Of a stretch of 32,429 bases of DNA, positions 23,806-32,376 are shown piece by piece (the stretch's first letter is position 1; the number at the start of each line of letters is the position of its first letter). Below the pieces are notes generated by a model that saw only the letters and a program-made list of their open reading frames with translations, made no database searches and had not been told where the DNA came from. The stretch is from an uncultured Bacteroidales bacterium (GTDB taxonomy: Bacteria; Bacteroidota; Bacteroidia; Bacteroidales; Bacteroidaceae), in NCBI GenBank assembly GCA_902798425.1, contig CADBWR010000041.1, positions 1 through 32,429 of the forward strand, read 5' to 3'. The translations under genes were made by a program, and so were the position numbers.

Positions 23806-24384
23806 ATGTTTGAAGTAATCGATACTACCGGTTCCATGAGTAAAACCGACCCTCGTATCCGTGCCATCGAGGGGGAGATGATACGCAGTCATGCGCTGTG
23901 TCTGAAGATCTCGTCGAAGAAGCCGACAGATGCAGACTTTAAAGGTCTCTTGGAGGAGTTGTTCCAACAAAAGATAGACGATAGTGTTGTCATCGTTACT
24001 CCGTTCTATTGTGATTGCGGTTGCAGGATGACGTTTGGCAAAAACATTACCATCAACAAAGGGGCTACCATTCTTTCTCCGGGAAAGGTGGTGATTGAAG
24101 ACAATGTGCTCATCGCTCCGGAAGTAAAGATTGCTACGGTGAATCACGATCCTTATGACCGGCACACTCTCCTGCATTTCGGGAAGGTTACTATTCAGGA
24201 GAATGCCTGGATAGGGATGGGAGCCGTTATCTGTCCAGGAGTGACAATAGGGCGTAATGCCATTGTTGCTGCTGGTGCTGTCGTTACGAAAGATGTCCCA
24301 GACAATGTTGTCGTTGGCGGTAATCCTGCACGCATCATCAAGAAACTTGATGAGAAGAAGATGGTGGGCGCTAACCGAGGGTAG
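23806..24384 (+). CDS. Hexapeptide-repeat sugar O-acetyltransferase (Maa/LacA-like)
   Basis: The 192-residue product has the helical N-terminal domain of maltose/galactoside acetyltransferases (about 1-60), then the left-handed beta-helix with repeated V/I/L hexads (about 75-180). His114 in TVNHDPYDRH is the likely catalytic base. The end GAVVTKDVPDNVVVGGNPARIIKKL is the family signature for acetyl-CoA binding. It would transfer acetyl groups to a small sugar or glycan; the acceptor is unknown. It sits after the NrnA-like gene and before a separate promoter. Confidence 0.92.
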   Translation: MFEVIDTTGSMSKTDPRIRAIEGEMIRSHALCLKISSKKPTDADFKGLLEELFQQKIDDSVVIVTPFYCDCGCRMTFGKNITINKGATILSPGKVVIEDNVLIAPEVKIATVNHDPYDRHTLLHFGKVTIQENAWIGMGAVICPGVTIGRNAIVAAGAVVTKDVPDNVVVGGNPARIIKKLDEKKMVGANRG

Positions 24385-24416
24385 GGGCAGCAGAAAACCA
24401 AAAAAGTGTTATTTAT

Positions 24417-24448
24417 TTTGCATTATTGCCTACTAATTCGTACCTTTG
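24417..24448 (+). promoter_or_regulatory. Promoter of the 24477 lipoprotein gene
   Basis: TTTG (24417-24420), 20 bp, TACCTTTG (24441-24448), 28 bp before the ATG. Confidence 0.85.
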
Positions 24449-24476
24449 CACGGAAAAAAGAAAAAGTAGACAAAAA

Positions 24477-25136
24477 ATGAAGAAATATTCCTATATCGTT
24501 GCCCTTCTGATGGCTGTCGTCGTACTTGCCAGTTGCGACAATTACGAGACTTACTCAGACATGAAGAAGAAGGAGCAGAGTGCTATTGAGGCCTTTATTG
24601 CTGACAGCTGCATTCAGGTAATTGACCAGGCAACGTTCGAGGCGCAGGGCAATACGACCGATTTGGCGCGCAACCAGTATGTCAAGTTCACTCGTAACGG
24701 TGTCTACATGCAGGTGATACGCCAAGGCTGTGGTACAGTGCTTGAGGAAAACAAAACGGTAAACGTCTTATGCCGCTTCAGTGAGAAGAACATCAAGACG
24801 GGCGAGATTGTGGTGCGCAACGATGTTCATGCCTCCTTGTCATCGATGGGAAACATTGACGTTTCTCAGATTCTGGACAAAATGAGCGTAGTGCGTACTG
24901 GTACGACGATTACAGCATCATTTATTGACGGTATGATGTACCGCTATCATGGTTCGGCATCTGTCCCTGGCGGTTGGCTTGTGCCATTGAACTATGTGAA
25001 GATAGGACGTCCTGAGAAGGATGGCGAGGAGACCGCCAAGGTACGCTTGATAGTGCCTCACTCACAAGGTACTGCTGACGCTTCGTCGAGCGTGACACCA
25101 TATTTCTACGAGATTACCTATCAGCGAGAACGCTAA
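24477..25136 (+). CDS. DUF4827-like lipoprotein
   Basis: Starting at ATG 24477 (just after the promoter, and giving a proper signal peptide) the product is 219 residues. The lipobox VVLASC places the lipidated Cys at residue 20. After it come a lysine-rich helix (YSDMKKKEQSAIEAFI) and a beta-rich domain with RQGCGTVLEENKTVNVLCRFSE and a late PYFYEITY strand. It resembles DUF4827 lipoproteins of Bacteroidales, which I recall next to phosphoglucosamine mutase genes as here. The outline also recalls FKBP-like lipoproteins, but no catalytic claim is justified. It probably shares a transcript with glmM, 50 bp downstream. Confidence 0.8.
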   Translation: MKKYSYIVALLMAVVVLASCDNYETYSDMKKKEQSAIEAFIADSCIQVIDQATFEAQGNTTDLARNQYVKFTRNGVYMQVIRQGCGTVLEENKTVNVLCRFSEKNIKTGEIVVRNDVHASLSSMGNIDVSQILDKMSVVRTGTTITASFIDGMMYRYHGSASVPGGWLVPLNYVKIGRPEKDGEETAKVRLIVPHSQGTADASSSVTPYFYEITYQRER

Positions 25137-25185
25137 TGGCAGCTCGTTAGCTAAAGATTATTGAACCTTTAATAATAGAATCACT

Positions 25186-26589
25186 ATGACATTGATAAAA
25201 TCTATTTCTGGCATCCGTGGAACGATTGGCGGACGCACTGGAGATACGCTGAATCCTTTAGATATTGTAAAGTTCACCACTGGCTATGCTACATTTATTG
25301 CCAAAAAGCTAAATGCTGATAGCCAACAGCCAAAAGCCAAGATCGTCGTTGGTCGCGATGGTCGCCTTTCTGGTCACATGGTTCGCGACGTGGTCTGTGG
25401 AACATTGGTAGGCATGGGCTTTGATGTGCTGGATATCGGCTATGCTTCGACGCCTACTACGGAGTTGGCTGTCCGCATGAGTGGTGCTGATGGTGGTATT
25501 ATTATCACCGCTTCACATAATCCACGCCAGTGGAATGCCTTGAAGTTGCTTAATAGTGAGGGAGAGTTCCTGACTGCTGCTGACGGTGCTGAGGTGCTGG
25601 CTATTGCTGAGAAGGAAGATTTCCAGTATGCTGAGGTTGATGAGTTGGGACATGTTACTGTTGATGACTCGTTTGACGACCGTCATGTGCAGTCTGTCCT
25701 TGACTTGAAACTAGTGGACGTGGATGCTATCAAAAAGGCTGGCTTTAAGGTCTGTGTAGACAGTATCAACTCGGTGGGTGGCCTGGTGCTGCCGAAATTG
25801 CTCGATAAGCTGGGTGTCAGCTATAAGTTCCTTAATGGTGAGGTGACGGGCGACTTTGCTCATAACCCTGAACCCTTGGAGAAGAACCTGCAAGGCATTA
25901 TGGACGAGATGAAGACTGGTCAGTATGACTTGGGCATCGTTGTCGACCCGGATGTAGACCGTCTGGCCTTCATCTGCGAGGATGGCAAGATGTTTGGTGA
26001 AGAGTACACACTGGTGAGCGTGGCCGACTATGTGCTGTCGCAAACCAAGGGTAATACCGTTTCTAATCTAAGTAGTACACGTGCCTTGCGTGACGTGACG
26101 ATGAAGCATGGTGGCACTTATGCCGCTGCTGCTGTCGGTGAGGTTAACGTCACCACCAAGATGAAAGAGGTGAATGCCGTTATCGGAGGTGAAGGTAATG
26201 GTGGCGTCATCTATCCTGAGAGTCACTATGGTCGTGATGCACTGGTTGGTATAGCTCTGTTCCTGACTTCGTTGGCTAAGAAAGGTTGTACGGTAAGTGA
26301 GCTGCGCAAGCAGTTCCCTGAGTACCAGATTGCCAAGAACCGCATTGACCTGACTCCTGAGACAGATGTTGATGCTATCCTTGTAAAAGTCAAGGAGATG
26401 TTTGCACAGGATGCTACTGCACAGGTTAATGATATTGACGGCGTGAAGATTGACTTCCCCGATAAGTGGGTACACTTGCGCAAGTCGAATACTGAACCAA
26501 TCATCCGCGTCTATAGTGAGGCGGCAACCATGGAAGCTGCTGATGAAATTGGCAAGAAGCTGATGCAGGTCGTCTACGACATGCAGTAA
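25186..26589 (+). CDS. glmM: Phosphoglucosamine mutase-type phosphohexomutase
   Basis: The enzyme converts glucosamine-6-phosphate to glucosamine-1-phosphate for peptidoglycan and lipid A. The 467-residue product shows the start SISGIRGTIGG, the phosphoserine loop TASHNP with Ser110, the metal loop DPDVDR (254-259), the sugar-binding GEGNGG (335-340), and the phosphate-binding RKSNTEPIIRVYSEA near the C-terminus. GEGNGG rather than GEQSGH and the Bacteroidetes-type spacing leave open a phosphomannomutase-like preference, so the exact sugar is inferred. A strong terminator follows directly. Confidence 0.92.
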   Translation: MTLIKSISGIRGTIGGRTGDTLNPLDIVKFTTGYATFIAKKLNADSQQPKAKIVVGRDGRLSGHMVRDVVCGTLVGMGFDVLDIGYASTPTTELAVRMSGADGGIIITASHNPRQWNALKLLNSEGEFLTAADGAEVLAIAEKEDFQYAEVDELGHVTVDDSFDDRHVQSVLDLKLVDVDAIKKAGFKVCVDSINSVGGLVLPKLLDKLGVSYKFLNGEVTGDFAHNPEPLEKNLQGIMDEMKTGQYDLGIVVDPDVDRLAFICEDGKMFGEEYTLVSVADYVLSQTKGNTVSNLSSTRALRDVTMKHGGTYAAAAVGEVNVTTKMKEVNAVIGGEGNGGVIYPESHYGRDALVGIALFLTSLAKKGCTVSELRKQFPEYQIAKNRIDLTPETDVDAILVKVKEMFAQDATAQVNDIDGVKIDFPDKWVHLRKSNTEPIIRVYSEAATMEAADEIGKKLMQVVYDMQ

Positions 26590-26636
26590 AATAAAGAAAA
26601 CTCCCGCAAGCAGCGCTTGCGGGAGTTTTCTTTATT
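26590..26636. terminator. Bidirectional terminator shared by glmM and the DUF349 gene
   Basis: A perfect 22-bp inverted repeat (AATAAAGAAAACTCCCGCAAGC around an AGC loop) with A/T runs on both sides. It overlaps the stop codon of the leftward gene at 26632-26634. Confidence 0.95.
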
Positions 26637-28479
26637 TCTCGCGGTTCTCGGCATCGATGGCCTTAATCTTCTCGCGAACCAGTTGAACTTCGTCCTTCAA
26701 CTTCTGCACTTTGCGGTTCATCTCGTCAATGAGACTGTTACCTTTCTTAGACGATGCGTTCAGGAAACCGAGGTTGTTCTCGTAGGTCTGTACTTCGGCC
26801 TTCAGCTGCTCATACTGGCGCATCAGACGAGCACGCTCGCCGTCAAGGGCGTTAGTGCCTCGTTCAGCCAACTGCTTGACATTGTCCTTGAACTTCGACA
26901 GACGACGCTTGGCGACGCTGATGTTCATCTCTTTATACAGATTGTCGAGTACGGCATGGTATTCCTCGTAGAGTTTGTCCTTCTCCTTGAAGGGTACGTG
27001 GCCAACAGCTTGATACTGCTCAATGAGCTGCTGCACTTTCTCCTGCAGACCTTCGGCCTTCTCTTCGGCAACGGCCTTCAGCTGTTCAATGATGCCACGC
27101 TTCTTGTCCAGATTTTCGCGCTCGTCGCTGCGGGTGTTGGCACCTGCTGCATTGCGAGCCTCAAAGAACTTGTTACAAGCAGCAAGGAACTCTTCCCATA
27201 ACTGGTCGCCCAACTTCTTGGGGACGATGCCAATAGTCTTCCACTCCTTCTGCAGGTTGATAAACTTATCGCTGGTAGACTTCCAATCAGTAGAGTCTTG
27301 AAGGGCCTTGGCCTTCTCAATGAGTGCGCGCTTCTTGTCGGCATTTTCCTTGAAGGTGTCCTTCAGACCACGGAAGTGCTCTGCCTTGCGTCCAAAGAAG
27401 TCATCGCAAGCAGCACGGAAACGCTCGAAAATCTTGACGTTCATCTTCTGTGGGGCAAAACCGATGGTCTTCCACTCTGTCTGCAGCTCTATAATCTCCT
27501 TGGTATGGCGCTCCCAGTCGCCACTGCCCTTGTTCTCCTCAGCGGCGATGGCTTCAACTTTCTCACAGAGGGCGGTCTTCTTGGCAAGGTTATCCTCCTC
27601 CTTGGCACGCAGGTCCTCAAAGTGCTGCTGATGGCGCTTGTTGATAACTGTTGAGGCTGCCTTGAAACGGTTCCATATCTCTTCGCGTAACTCACGGGCT
27701 ACGGGACCTGTTTCGCGGTACTCTTGATGCAGCTTCTGCAACTGGTGGAAAGCGCTGATGACATCAGTCTCTTCAGCCAACTTCTCAGCAGCTTCGCAGA
27801 GCTTGGTCTTTATCTCTAAGTTCTTCTTGAAGTCATATTCGCGAGCCTCGCTGTTCAGTTTCAGCAAGTCGTAGAACTGTTCTACGTACAACTGATAGTT
27901 GCGCCACAGTTCGTTGGCGCGCTCAGCGGGAACATTCTTGATTTCTTTCCATTCCTCCTGCAGAGCCTTGAAATCCTTGTAAGACTTGTTGGCCTCTTCA
28001 GGCGAGGTTATCATGGTCTTAATCTTCTCGATGATGGCAAGCTTCTTCTCTAAATTGTCCTGCTTCTCTTGCTCTTGTTCACGGAAGAGCTTCTGACGCT
28101 TCTCCTTGATAATACCCATCTCGGCCTTGAAAGCTTCTTCTGTGGGGTCGGGTACTATCTGATATTGTTCGGGGTCACCACCACCATCAAGAAACTCTTT
28201 GAGGGCAGCTTCACGCTCAGCAATATGCAACTTGTAGAAGACGGTCTTCAGGTAGTCAACCTCGTCCTTCTGTGGAGCCTCGTCGCTGTGAGCAATCTCA
28301 CGGACGCGCTCTAAGACATCCTTCTTGGTGTCATACTGCTTGCGCTCGACAGTCTCGGTGACCTCTGAGCTTTCAGCATTTTCTACTTCAGCAACTTCAT
28401 TTACGTTCTCTGGCTGTTGGTCAGCCTGTGGCGTAGTAATCTGCTCTTCTGCGAGAGCTTTTTCTTGAGAGTCCATCAT
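26632..28479 (-). CDS. DUF349-repeat coiled-coil protein
   Basis: The 615-residue product (one less if the second ATG is used) is highly charged and helical. An acidic N-terminal tail (1-45) is followed by about five DUF349 repeats between 140 and 510. Each has the core L...EW or EY followed by a short V/I-P turn: LQEEWKEIKNVP, LHQEYRETGPVA, LQTEWKTIGFAP, LQKEWKTIGIVP and LIEQYQAVGHVP. A C-terminal coiled coil (about 535-615) ends the protein. DUF349 proteins are widespread in Bacteroidetes; the biochemical role is not known. A TAATTTTG box at 28542-28535 could start transcription. Confidence 0.92.
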   Translation of the reverse strand: MMDSQEKALAEEQITTPQADQQPENVNEVAEVENAESSEVTETVERKQYDTKKDVLERVREIAHSDEAPQKDEVDYLKTVFYKLHIAEREAALKEFLDGGGDPEQYQIVPDPTEEAFKAEMGIIKEKRQKLFREQEQEKQDNLEKKLAIIEKIKTMITSPEEANKSYKDFKALQEEWKEIKNVPAERANELWRNYQLYVEQFYDLLKLNSEAREYDFKKNLEIKTKLCEAAEKLAEETDVISAFHQLQKLHQEYRETGPVARELREEIWNRFKAASTVINKRHQQHFEDLRAKEEDNLAKKTALCEKVEAIAAEENKGSGDWERHTKEIIELQTEWKTIGFAPQKMNVKIFERFRAACDDFFGRKAEHFRGLKDTFKENADKKRALIEKAKALQDSTDWKSTSDKFINLQKEWKTIGIVPKKLGDQLWEEFLAACNKFFEARNAAGANTRSDERENLDKKRGIIEQLKAVAEEKAEGLQEKVQQLIEQYQAVGHVPFKEKDKLYEEYHAVLDNLYKEMNISVAKRRLSKFKDNVKQLAERGTNALDGERARLMRQYEQLKAEVQTYENNLGFLNASSKKGNSLIDEMNRKVQKLKDEVQLVREKIKAIDAENREK

Positions 28480-28585
28480 CTAAAAAACTTTTAGTTCATG
28501 TTCTGGATTAGTTCGAATATCACGATATGGGCTTCAAAATTAGTAAATAATTCTGAAACCACCTAATTTTTTGTGGAAAAAGTGA

Positions 28586-29512
28586 CTAAATGAGCCGTTT
28601 CTGCTTGAATATCAGCAAAGATAGTACGGAAATGATTACCGAAATGACGATGGCAATGATGAAACCTACTGGATTATTCTCCATTCCGTTGATGAGGTTC
28701 ATACCGAAGAACGAAGCTACCAGCGTGGGCAACATGAGGATGATGGTTACCGAGGTCAGTGTACGCATGATGGTATTCATGTTGTTGTTGATAATCGACT
28801 GGTAGGTGTCCATCGTTGACTCCAAGATGTTTGAGTAGATACTCGTCGTCTCGCGGGCCTGTGTCATCTCGATGTTGACATCTTCAATCAGGTCTGCATC
28901 CAATTCGTCAATCTGCAGCTTAAATTTCAACTTCGACAGCAATGTCTCGTTGCCGCGAATGGAGGTGTTGAAGTAGGTGAGTGAGTCCTGCAGACGGCTG
29001 AGACCAATCAGACTCTCGTTGTTGACCTCGCGGTCCAGGTTGCGCTTGGCCTTGTCGATAAGCATTGAAATCTGTTTCAAGCGCTTCAGATACCAGACGG
29101 CACTCGAAAGGAACAGACGGAATATCATATCGACATGGTCGGTGAAACCCACACCACGCTTCTGTTGATAGCTGACAAAGTCAATCATCATGTTTGTCTC
29201 GTAATAGCAGACGGTGATGGTGACATCGCGCTTATGGATGATTCCTAAGGGCACTGTAGTATATGGCGTACGCGAGCGTACCTCTTTAACGTAGGGTATA
29301 CGCAGAATAATGAGCATCCAACCGTCGTCATATTCGTAACGGGCACGCTCGTCAGTATCGCTGATGTCGGAAAGGAAGTAGTCAGGAATATTGAACTGCT
29401 CTTCCAATAACTGCTGATCTTCCTCCGTTGGACACGTTACCTGTATCCAACAATTGGACTGCCACTCTTTAAGTTGGCTTAGTCCGCTTTGGGTGTTCCA
29501 ATAGGTCTTCAT
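28586..29512 (-). CDS. corA: CorA-family magnesium/cobalt transporter
   Basis: CorA is a pentameric inner-membrane channel for Mg2+. The 308-residue product has a cytoplasmic alpha/beta domain (1-245) with a long stalk helix, and two C-terminal membrane spans (about 251-270 and 283-302). The selectivity signature GMN is at 270-272 in SFFGMNLI. The C-terminus is positively charged (KQKRLI), as required for channel gating. It ends 106 bp from the start of the DUF349 gene. The promoter at 29669-29699 implies a leader of about 150 nt containing a hairpin. Confidence 0.95.
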   Translation of the reverse strand: MKTYWNTQSGLSQLKEWQSNCWIQVTCPTEEDQQLLEEQFNIPDYFLSDISDTDERARYEYDDGWMLIILRIPYVKEVRSRTPYTTVPLGIIHKRDVTITVCYYETNMMIDFVSYQQKRGVGFTDHVDMIFRLFLSSAVWYLKRLKQISMLIDKAKRNLDREVNNESLIGLSRLQDSLTYFNTSIRGNETLLSKLKFKLQIDELDADLIEDVNIEMTQARETTSIYSNILESTMDTYQSIINNNMNTIMRTLTSVTIILMLPTLVASFFGMNLINGMENNPVGFIIAIVISVIISVLSLLIFKQKRLI

Positions 29513-29563
29513 TGTGCTAATCCTTTTTTAATGCATAGTACATAATGCATAATTAGTAACTTA

Positions 29564-29592
29564 GCGGCAAAGGGATTAGCTGCTTTGCCCGC
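29564..29592 (-). promoter_or_regulatory. Hairpin in the corA leader
   Basis: GCGGCAAAG (29564-29572) pairs with CTTTGCCCGC (29583-29592) with one bulged C. The rest of 29513-29847 holds no gene. It contains two ATGCAT palindromes near 29530-29550 and T-rich DNA. No known Mg2+ riboswitch is recognised. Confidence 0.45.
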
Positions 29593-29668
29593 TATCCCCC
29601 GCCTTACGAATTAGTATTATCCGCCGGGTAGTCGTCCATTTTTTTATTACTTTTTGGTTTATCGCTTG

Positions 29669-29699
29669 CAAAGGTACAAAATAATTTCTAACCAGCAAA
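29669..29699 (-). promoter_or_regulatory. corA promoter
   Basis: Read leftward: TTTG (29699-29696), 19 bp, TACCTTTG (29676-29669). Confidence 0.8.
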
Positions 29700-29847
29700 C
29701 ATTTGCATAAAAATATTCGCTGTCATACCGCAAGGCAAAAACGATGCTTCGTTGAAATACTAAAAAAAACTAAGAAATAAGCCTTTTTAACACAGATTTG
29801 ATAATTCTTTCTTACTTTTGCAAAACCAGTAACTATAATAATTACAG

Positions 29848-31119
29848 ATGATGACTTGTATTGAGTTGGATATGCTGCAAACAGCCGGTATTGGAGCCCT
29901 GGCTCTTATCGTTGGTATGATTTTAACACGAAAGGTTGGGCTTTTGCAGAAATATTGTGTGCCATCGCCAGTCAGTGGCGGTATTATTTTCTCATTGATT
30001 ACGCTGGCGCTATATGGATGGTTCGACATCGAGATTTCGTTCGATGCAACGCTGAAGGATGTCTTTATGCTTGCATTCTTTACCAGTGTAGGATTCCAAA
30101 GTGATCTGAAAGTAATCAAGAAAGGTGGAAAACCTTTGATGATTATGCTTGCCTTGTTAGTCGTCATTATTGCTATGCAGAATTTAATGCCAATGGGTAT
30201 TACGCGACTTATGGGTGTTGATCCTTTGATTGGTATGGCTGCTGGTAGTATATCCATGACAGGAGGACATGGTACAGCAGGCGGTTTTGCGAGTGTTCTT
30301 GAAGGGATGGGACTGCAGGGGGCAGGAACTATAGGTATGGCTGCTGCTACTTTTGGTCTGATAGCTGGTTCGATGTTAGGCGGTCCATTGGCAGAGAGGA
30401 TTATTCGTACAAAGCTTACTCACGAGCAGATGCAGCCACAAGATGAGGAGATTGACCCTGCAATGGCAGGTATCGAGAGTGATGAGGCCTCTCCAACGGG
30501 TCGTGCAAAACGTATCAGTACTAACGAACAGGAGTTCCAGCAGTATGCCAAGGCTTCCTACTGCATTCTCCTGGTTATGGGTGGCGGAACTATTATGAGT
30601 TGGTTGCTTGCTAAGACGGGTATTACGTTTCCAACCTATTTTGGCGCTTTGATATTGGCCGCTATAGCCCGTAATACGTTAGGATTCATCAGTTACAAGG
30701 AGGATGGTGAATGGGAAAAAGCAGAAAAACTACTGGATATGGAGCGCATCATTAGTGTAGGCAATATCTGTCTCTCCATGTTCTTGGGTATGTCTATGAT
30801 TTCTTTGAAGTTGTGGGAACTGCAAAGCTTAGCACTTCCTTTGGTTGTCATTCTGTTCTCTCAGGTCGTCTTGATGGCACTCTTTGCATACGCTGTGGCA
30901 TTCCCCCTATTGGGGCGTGACTACGATGCTGCCGTACTGTGTGCCGGCATGTGTGGCTTTGGGCTGGGGGCAACTCCTAATGCGATGGCCAACATGAGTG
31001 CGGTATGTTATAAATATCGCTATACCATCAAGCCTTTCCTTATAGTTCCCATCATCGGTGCTATGTTCGCCGATCTGATTAATACTGGTATTATTACTTT
31101 CTTCCTTAATATTCTGTAA
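29848..31119 (+). CDS. gltS: Sodium/glutamate symporter GltS
   Basis: GltS imports glutamate with sodium through the inner membrane. The 423-residue product has about ten to twelve membrane spans in two inverted halves. Family loops are visible: ISMTGGHGTAGG in the first half (about 137-148) and CGFGLGATPNAMANM in the second (about 371-385). A charged central cytoplasmic stretch (about 190-235, rich in E, D, Q and R) separates the halves and is longer than I would expect. ATG 29851 is an equally good start. A TACTTTTG box (29813-29820) marks the promoter. It converges on the YjbQ-family gene with a 13-bp gap. Confidence 0.94.
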   Translation: MMTCIELDMLQTAGIGALALIVGMILTRKVGLLQKYCVPSPVSGGIIFSLITLALYGWFDIEISFDATLKDVFMLAFFTSVGFQSDLKVIKKGGKPLMIMLALLVVIIAMQNLMPMGITRLMGVDPLIGMAAGSISMTGGHGTAGGFASVLEGMGLQGAGTIGMAAATFGLIAGSMLGGPLAERIIRTKLTHEQMQPQDEEIDPAMAGIESDEASPTGRAKRISTNEQEFQQYAKASYCILLVMGGGTIMSWLLAKTGITFPTYFGALILAAIARNTLGFISYKEDGEWEKAEKLLDMERIISVGNICLSMFLGMSMISLKLWELQSLALPLVVILFSQVVLMALFAYAVAFPLLGRDYDAAVLCAGMCGFGLGATPNAMANMSAVCYKYRYTIKPFLIVPIIGAMFADLINTGIITFFLNIL

Positions 31120-31132
31120 TTTGGTTACTATT

Positions 31133-31546
31133 TCATTCGCCTAAAATCGTTACTACCAATTTTCTGGAACCGCCATAGTTACGGTACTCACAGAAATAGA
31201 TACCCTGCCAAGTTCCGAGATTCAAGCGTCCGTCTGTAATGGGAATAGTCAGGCTGACACCACTCAATGTGGACTTGGCATGAGCAGGCATATCATCGGC
31301 ACCCTCCAAGGTATGCTCGTACTCTGGACGGTTCTCAGGAACCAGACGGTTGAAAATGGTCTCCATATCCACACGAACATCAGGATCAGCGTTCTCGTTG
31401 ATGCTCAGTCCGCAACTGGTATGTTTTGTGAAGATGTTCACGATACCAGTCTTCGGCAGTTTTGGCAACTGGCTCAGAATTTCACTCGTAACCAAGTGGA
31501 ACCCTCTGCGTTTCGGTTTCAGGATTATCTCTATTTGCTGTACCAT
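31133..31546 (-). CDS. YjbQ/UPF0047-family protein
   Basis: The 137-residue product is the whole length of the family, which forms a compact trimeric beta-barrel. Conserved blocks are visible: IFTKHTSCGLSINENADPDV (Thr-Ser-Cys and Asn-Glu cluster), EGADDMPAHAKSTLSG with the conserved His, and GTWQGIYFCEYR near the C-terminus. Some members show secondary thiamine-phosphate synthase activity, but the true role in cells is unsettled. The neighbouring upstream DNA is the CAT remnant; no own promoter is obvious. Confidence 0.93.
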   Translation of the reverse strand: MVQQIEIILKPKRRGFHLVTSEILSQLPKLPKTGIVNIFTKHTSCGLSINENADPDVRVDMETIFNRLVPENRPEYEHTLEGADDMPAHAKSTLSGVSLTIPITDGRLNLGTWQGIYFCEYRNYGGSRKLVVTILGE

Positions 31547-31606
31547 ATTACTTAATTGTCATTGATATACGACTTCGTGGTCAATGAACTGGCGGGTATA
31601 CTTATT

Positions 31607-31805
31607 TTATATTGTGTTTATTGTTTTCTGTAATTTTTCCAGAAATCGGGCAGCGTGTGTGCCGTCCATTTGAGAGTGATGGAATTGGAACGAGATAGGG
31701 AGCGTGGTCTTCAGCCAGCCTTTGCGGTAACGGCATTGGAGATTTCATCCACAGCTCAAATGCTATCGCCCGATTGGTCTCTTGCGGATTGATTTCCTGT
31801 TTCAT
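31607..31805 (-). pseudogene. Chloramphenicol acetyltransferase gene reduced to its two ends
   Basis: ATG 31805 starts a CAT-like N-terminus, INPQETNRAIAFELWMKSPMP. Directly after it the DNA encodes, in another frame, the CAT C-terminus: YRKGWLKTTLPISFQFHHSQ, then MDGTHAARFLEKLQ, ending at TAA 31607-31609. This includes the catalytic HHxxxDG motif. The intact gene should be about 640 bp; about 440 bp of the middle are gone and the frame is broken. The promoter at 31844-31875 is intact. Loss of the central chains means no resistance enzyme can be made. Confidence 0.85.
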
Positions 31806-31843
31806 CTTACTACATCTTATTATCTTGATGTTGTCTATGGCTG

Positions 31844-31875
31844 CAAAGTTACAAATAAGCGAGCGAAATACCAAA
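31844..31875 (-). promoter_or_regulatory. Promoter of the CAT remnant
   Basis: Read leftward: TTTG (31875-31872), 20 bp, TAACTTTG (31851-31844). About 50 bp around it resemble the tonB promoter region at 14897-14946. Confidence 0.75.
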
Positions 31876-31979
31876 TTAAATTTGAGTATTTCCTGGAGTA
31901 TTATCGAGCGAAGCTCAAAGGTACACATTTTTTTCGCAAAAAAAACTAGAAAAACGTTCTTACTTTCAGAAAAAGTTCG

Positions 31980-31987
31980 TACATTTG
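31980..31987 (+). promoter_or_regulatory. -7 box upstream of the cobalamin riboswitch
   Basis: TACATTTG fits TAnnTTTG; the -33 zone has no clear TTTG. Start near 31993 gives a leader of about 385 nt. Confidence 0.5.
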
Positions 31988-32011
31988 CAATGTGATTCTG
32001 GAAAGAGTCAA

Positions 32012-32070
32012 TGTGAAAGTTGAGGCAGAGCCTCGACCAACTTTGTGAAAGTTGAGGCAGAGCCTCGACC
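32012..32070 (+). repeat. Two tandem hairpins ahead of the riboswitch
   Basis: A 27-bp unit starting TGTGAAAGTTGAGGC occurs at 32012 and 32044 (period 32). Each copy folds as GTTGAGGC-AGA-GCCTCGAC. Confidence 0.8.
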
Positions 32071-32084
32071 TTCGCCCGTAAAGG

Positions 32085-32307
32085 TTCGCTTAGCCGCGAT
32101 TAATTGGGAACTGGAGTGTGAATCTCCGACTGTCCCGCAGCAGTGAACTCCGTTATGGCTCCTAAGCATAAGCGCCATTGAGCTTCGCTCGATAGCGTTT
32201 GCGCTCGACAAAGCACGAATACATTCGGCTTTGTTCTCGCTAAATCACGCCATTGCCCGTTTGGGTGAGAAGGCGCTTGGGAGTGGAGGAAAGTCTGAAG
32301 ACCAGCC
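32085..32307 (+). promoter_or_regulatory. Cobalamin (B12) riboswitch
   Basis: The core reads GGGAACTGGAGTGTGAATC (from 32106), then CTGTCCCGC and GCAGTGAA, in the order of the cobalamin aptamer. The B12 box at 32291-32307 (AAGTCTGAAGACCAGCC) matches the consensus rAGYCMGGAGACCKGCC at 14 of 17 positions. It lies 70 bp upstream of a start codon on the same strand, so it should repress that gene when cobalamin is abundant. The span between CCCGC and the B12 box is longer than usual, because a palindromic repeat (about 32178-32247) seems to sit in the variable part. Confidence 0.88.
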
Positions 32308-32376
32308 TTTTTCGGTAATATGCCAAACGACTCTCGATGTAAGGGCGTGAGGCGAAACAAACATTTTTGTGGGATT

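Noticed and set aside
31602-31928. Taking the 108-codon leftward frame as an intact small protein
   Set aside because: Only its middle matches a CAT start, while the DNA that follows encodes the CAT C-terminus in a different frame; it is a deletion remnant.
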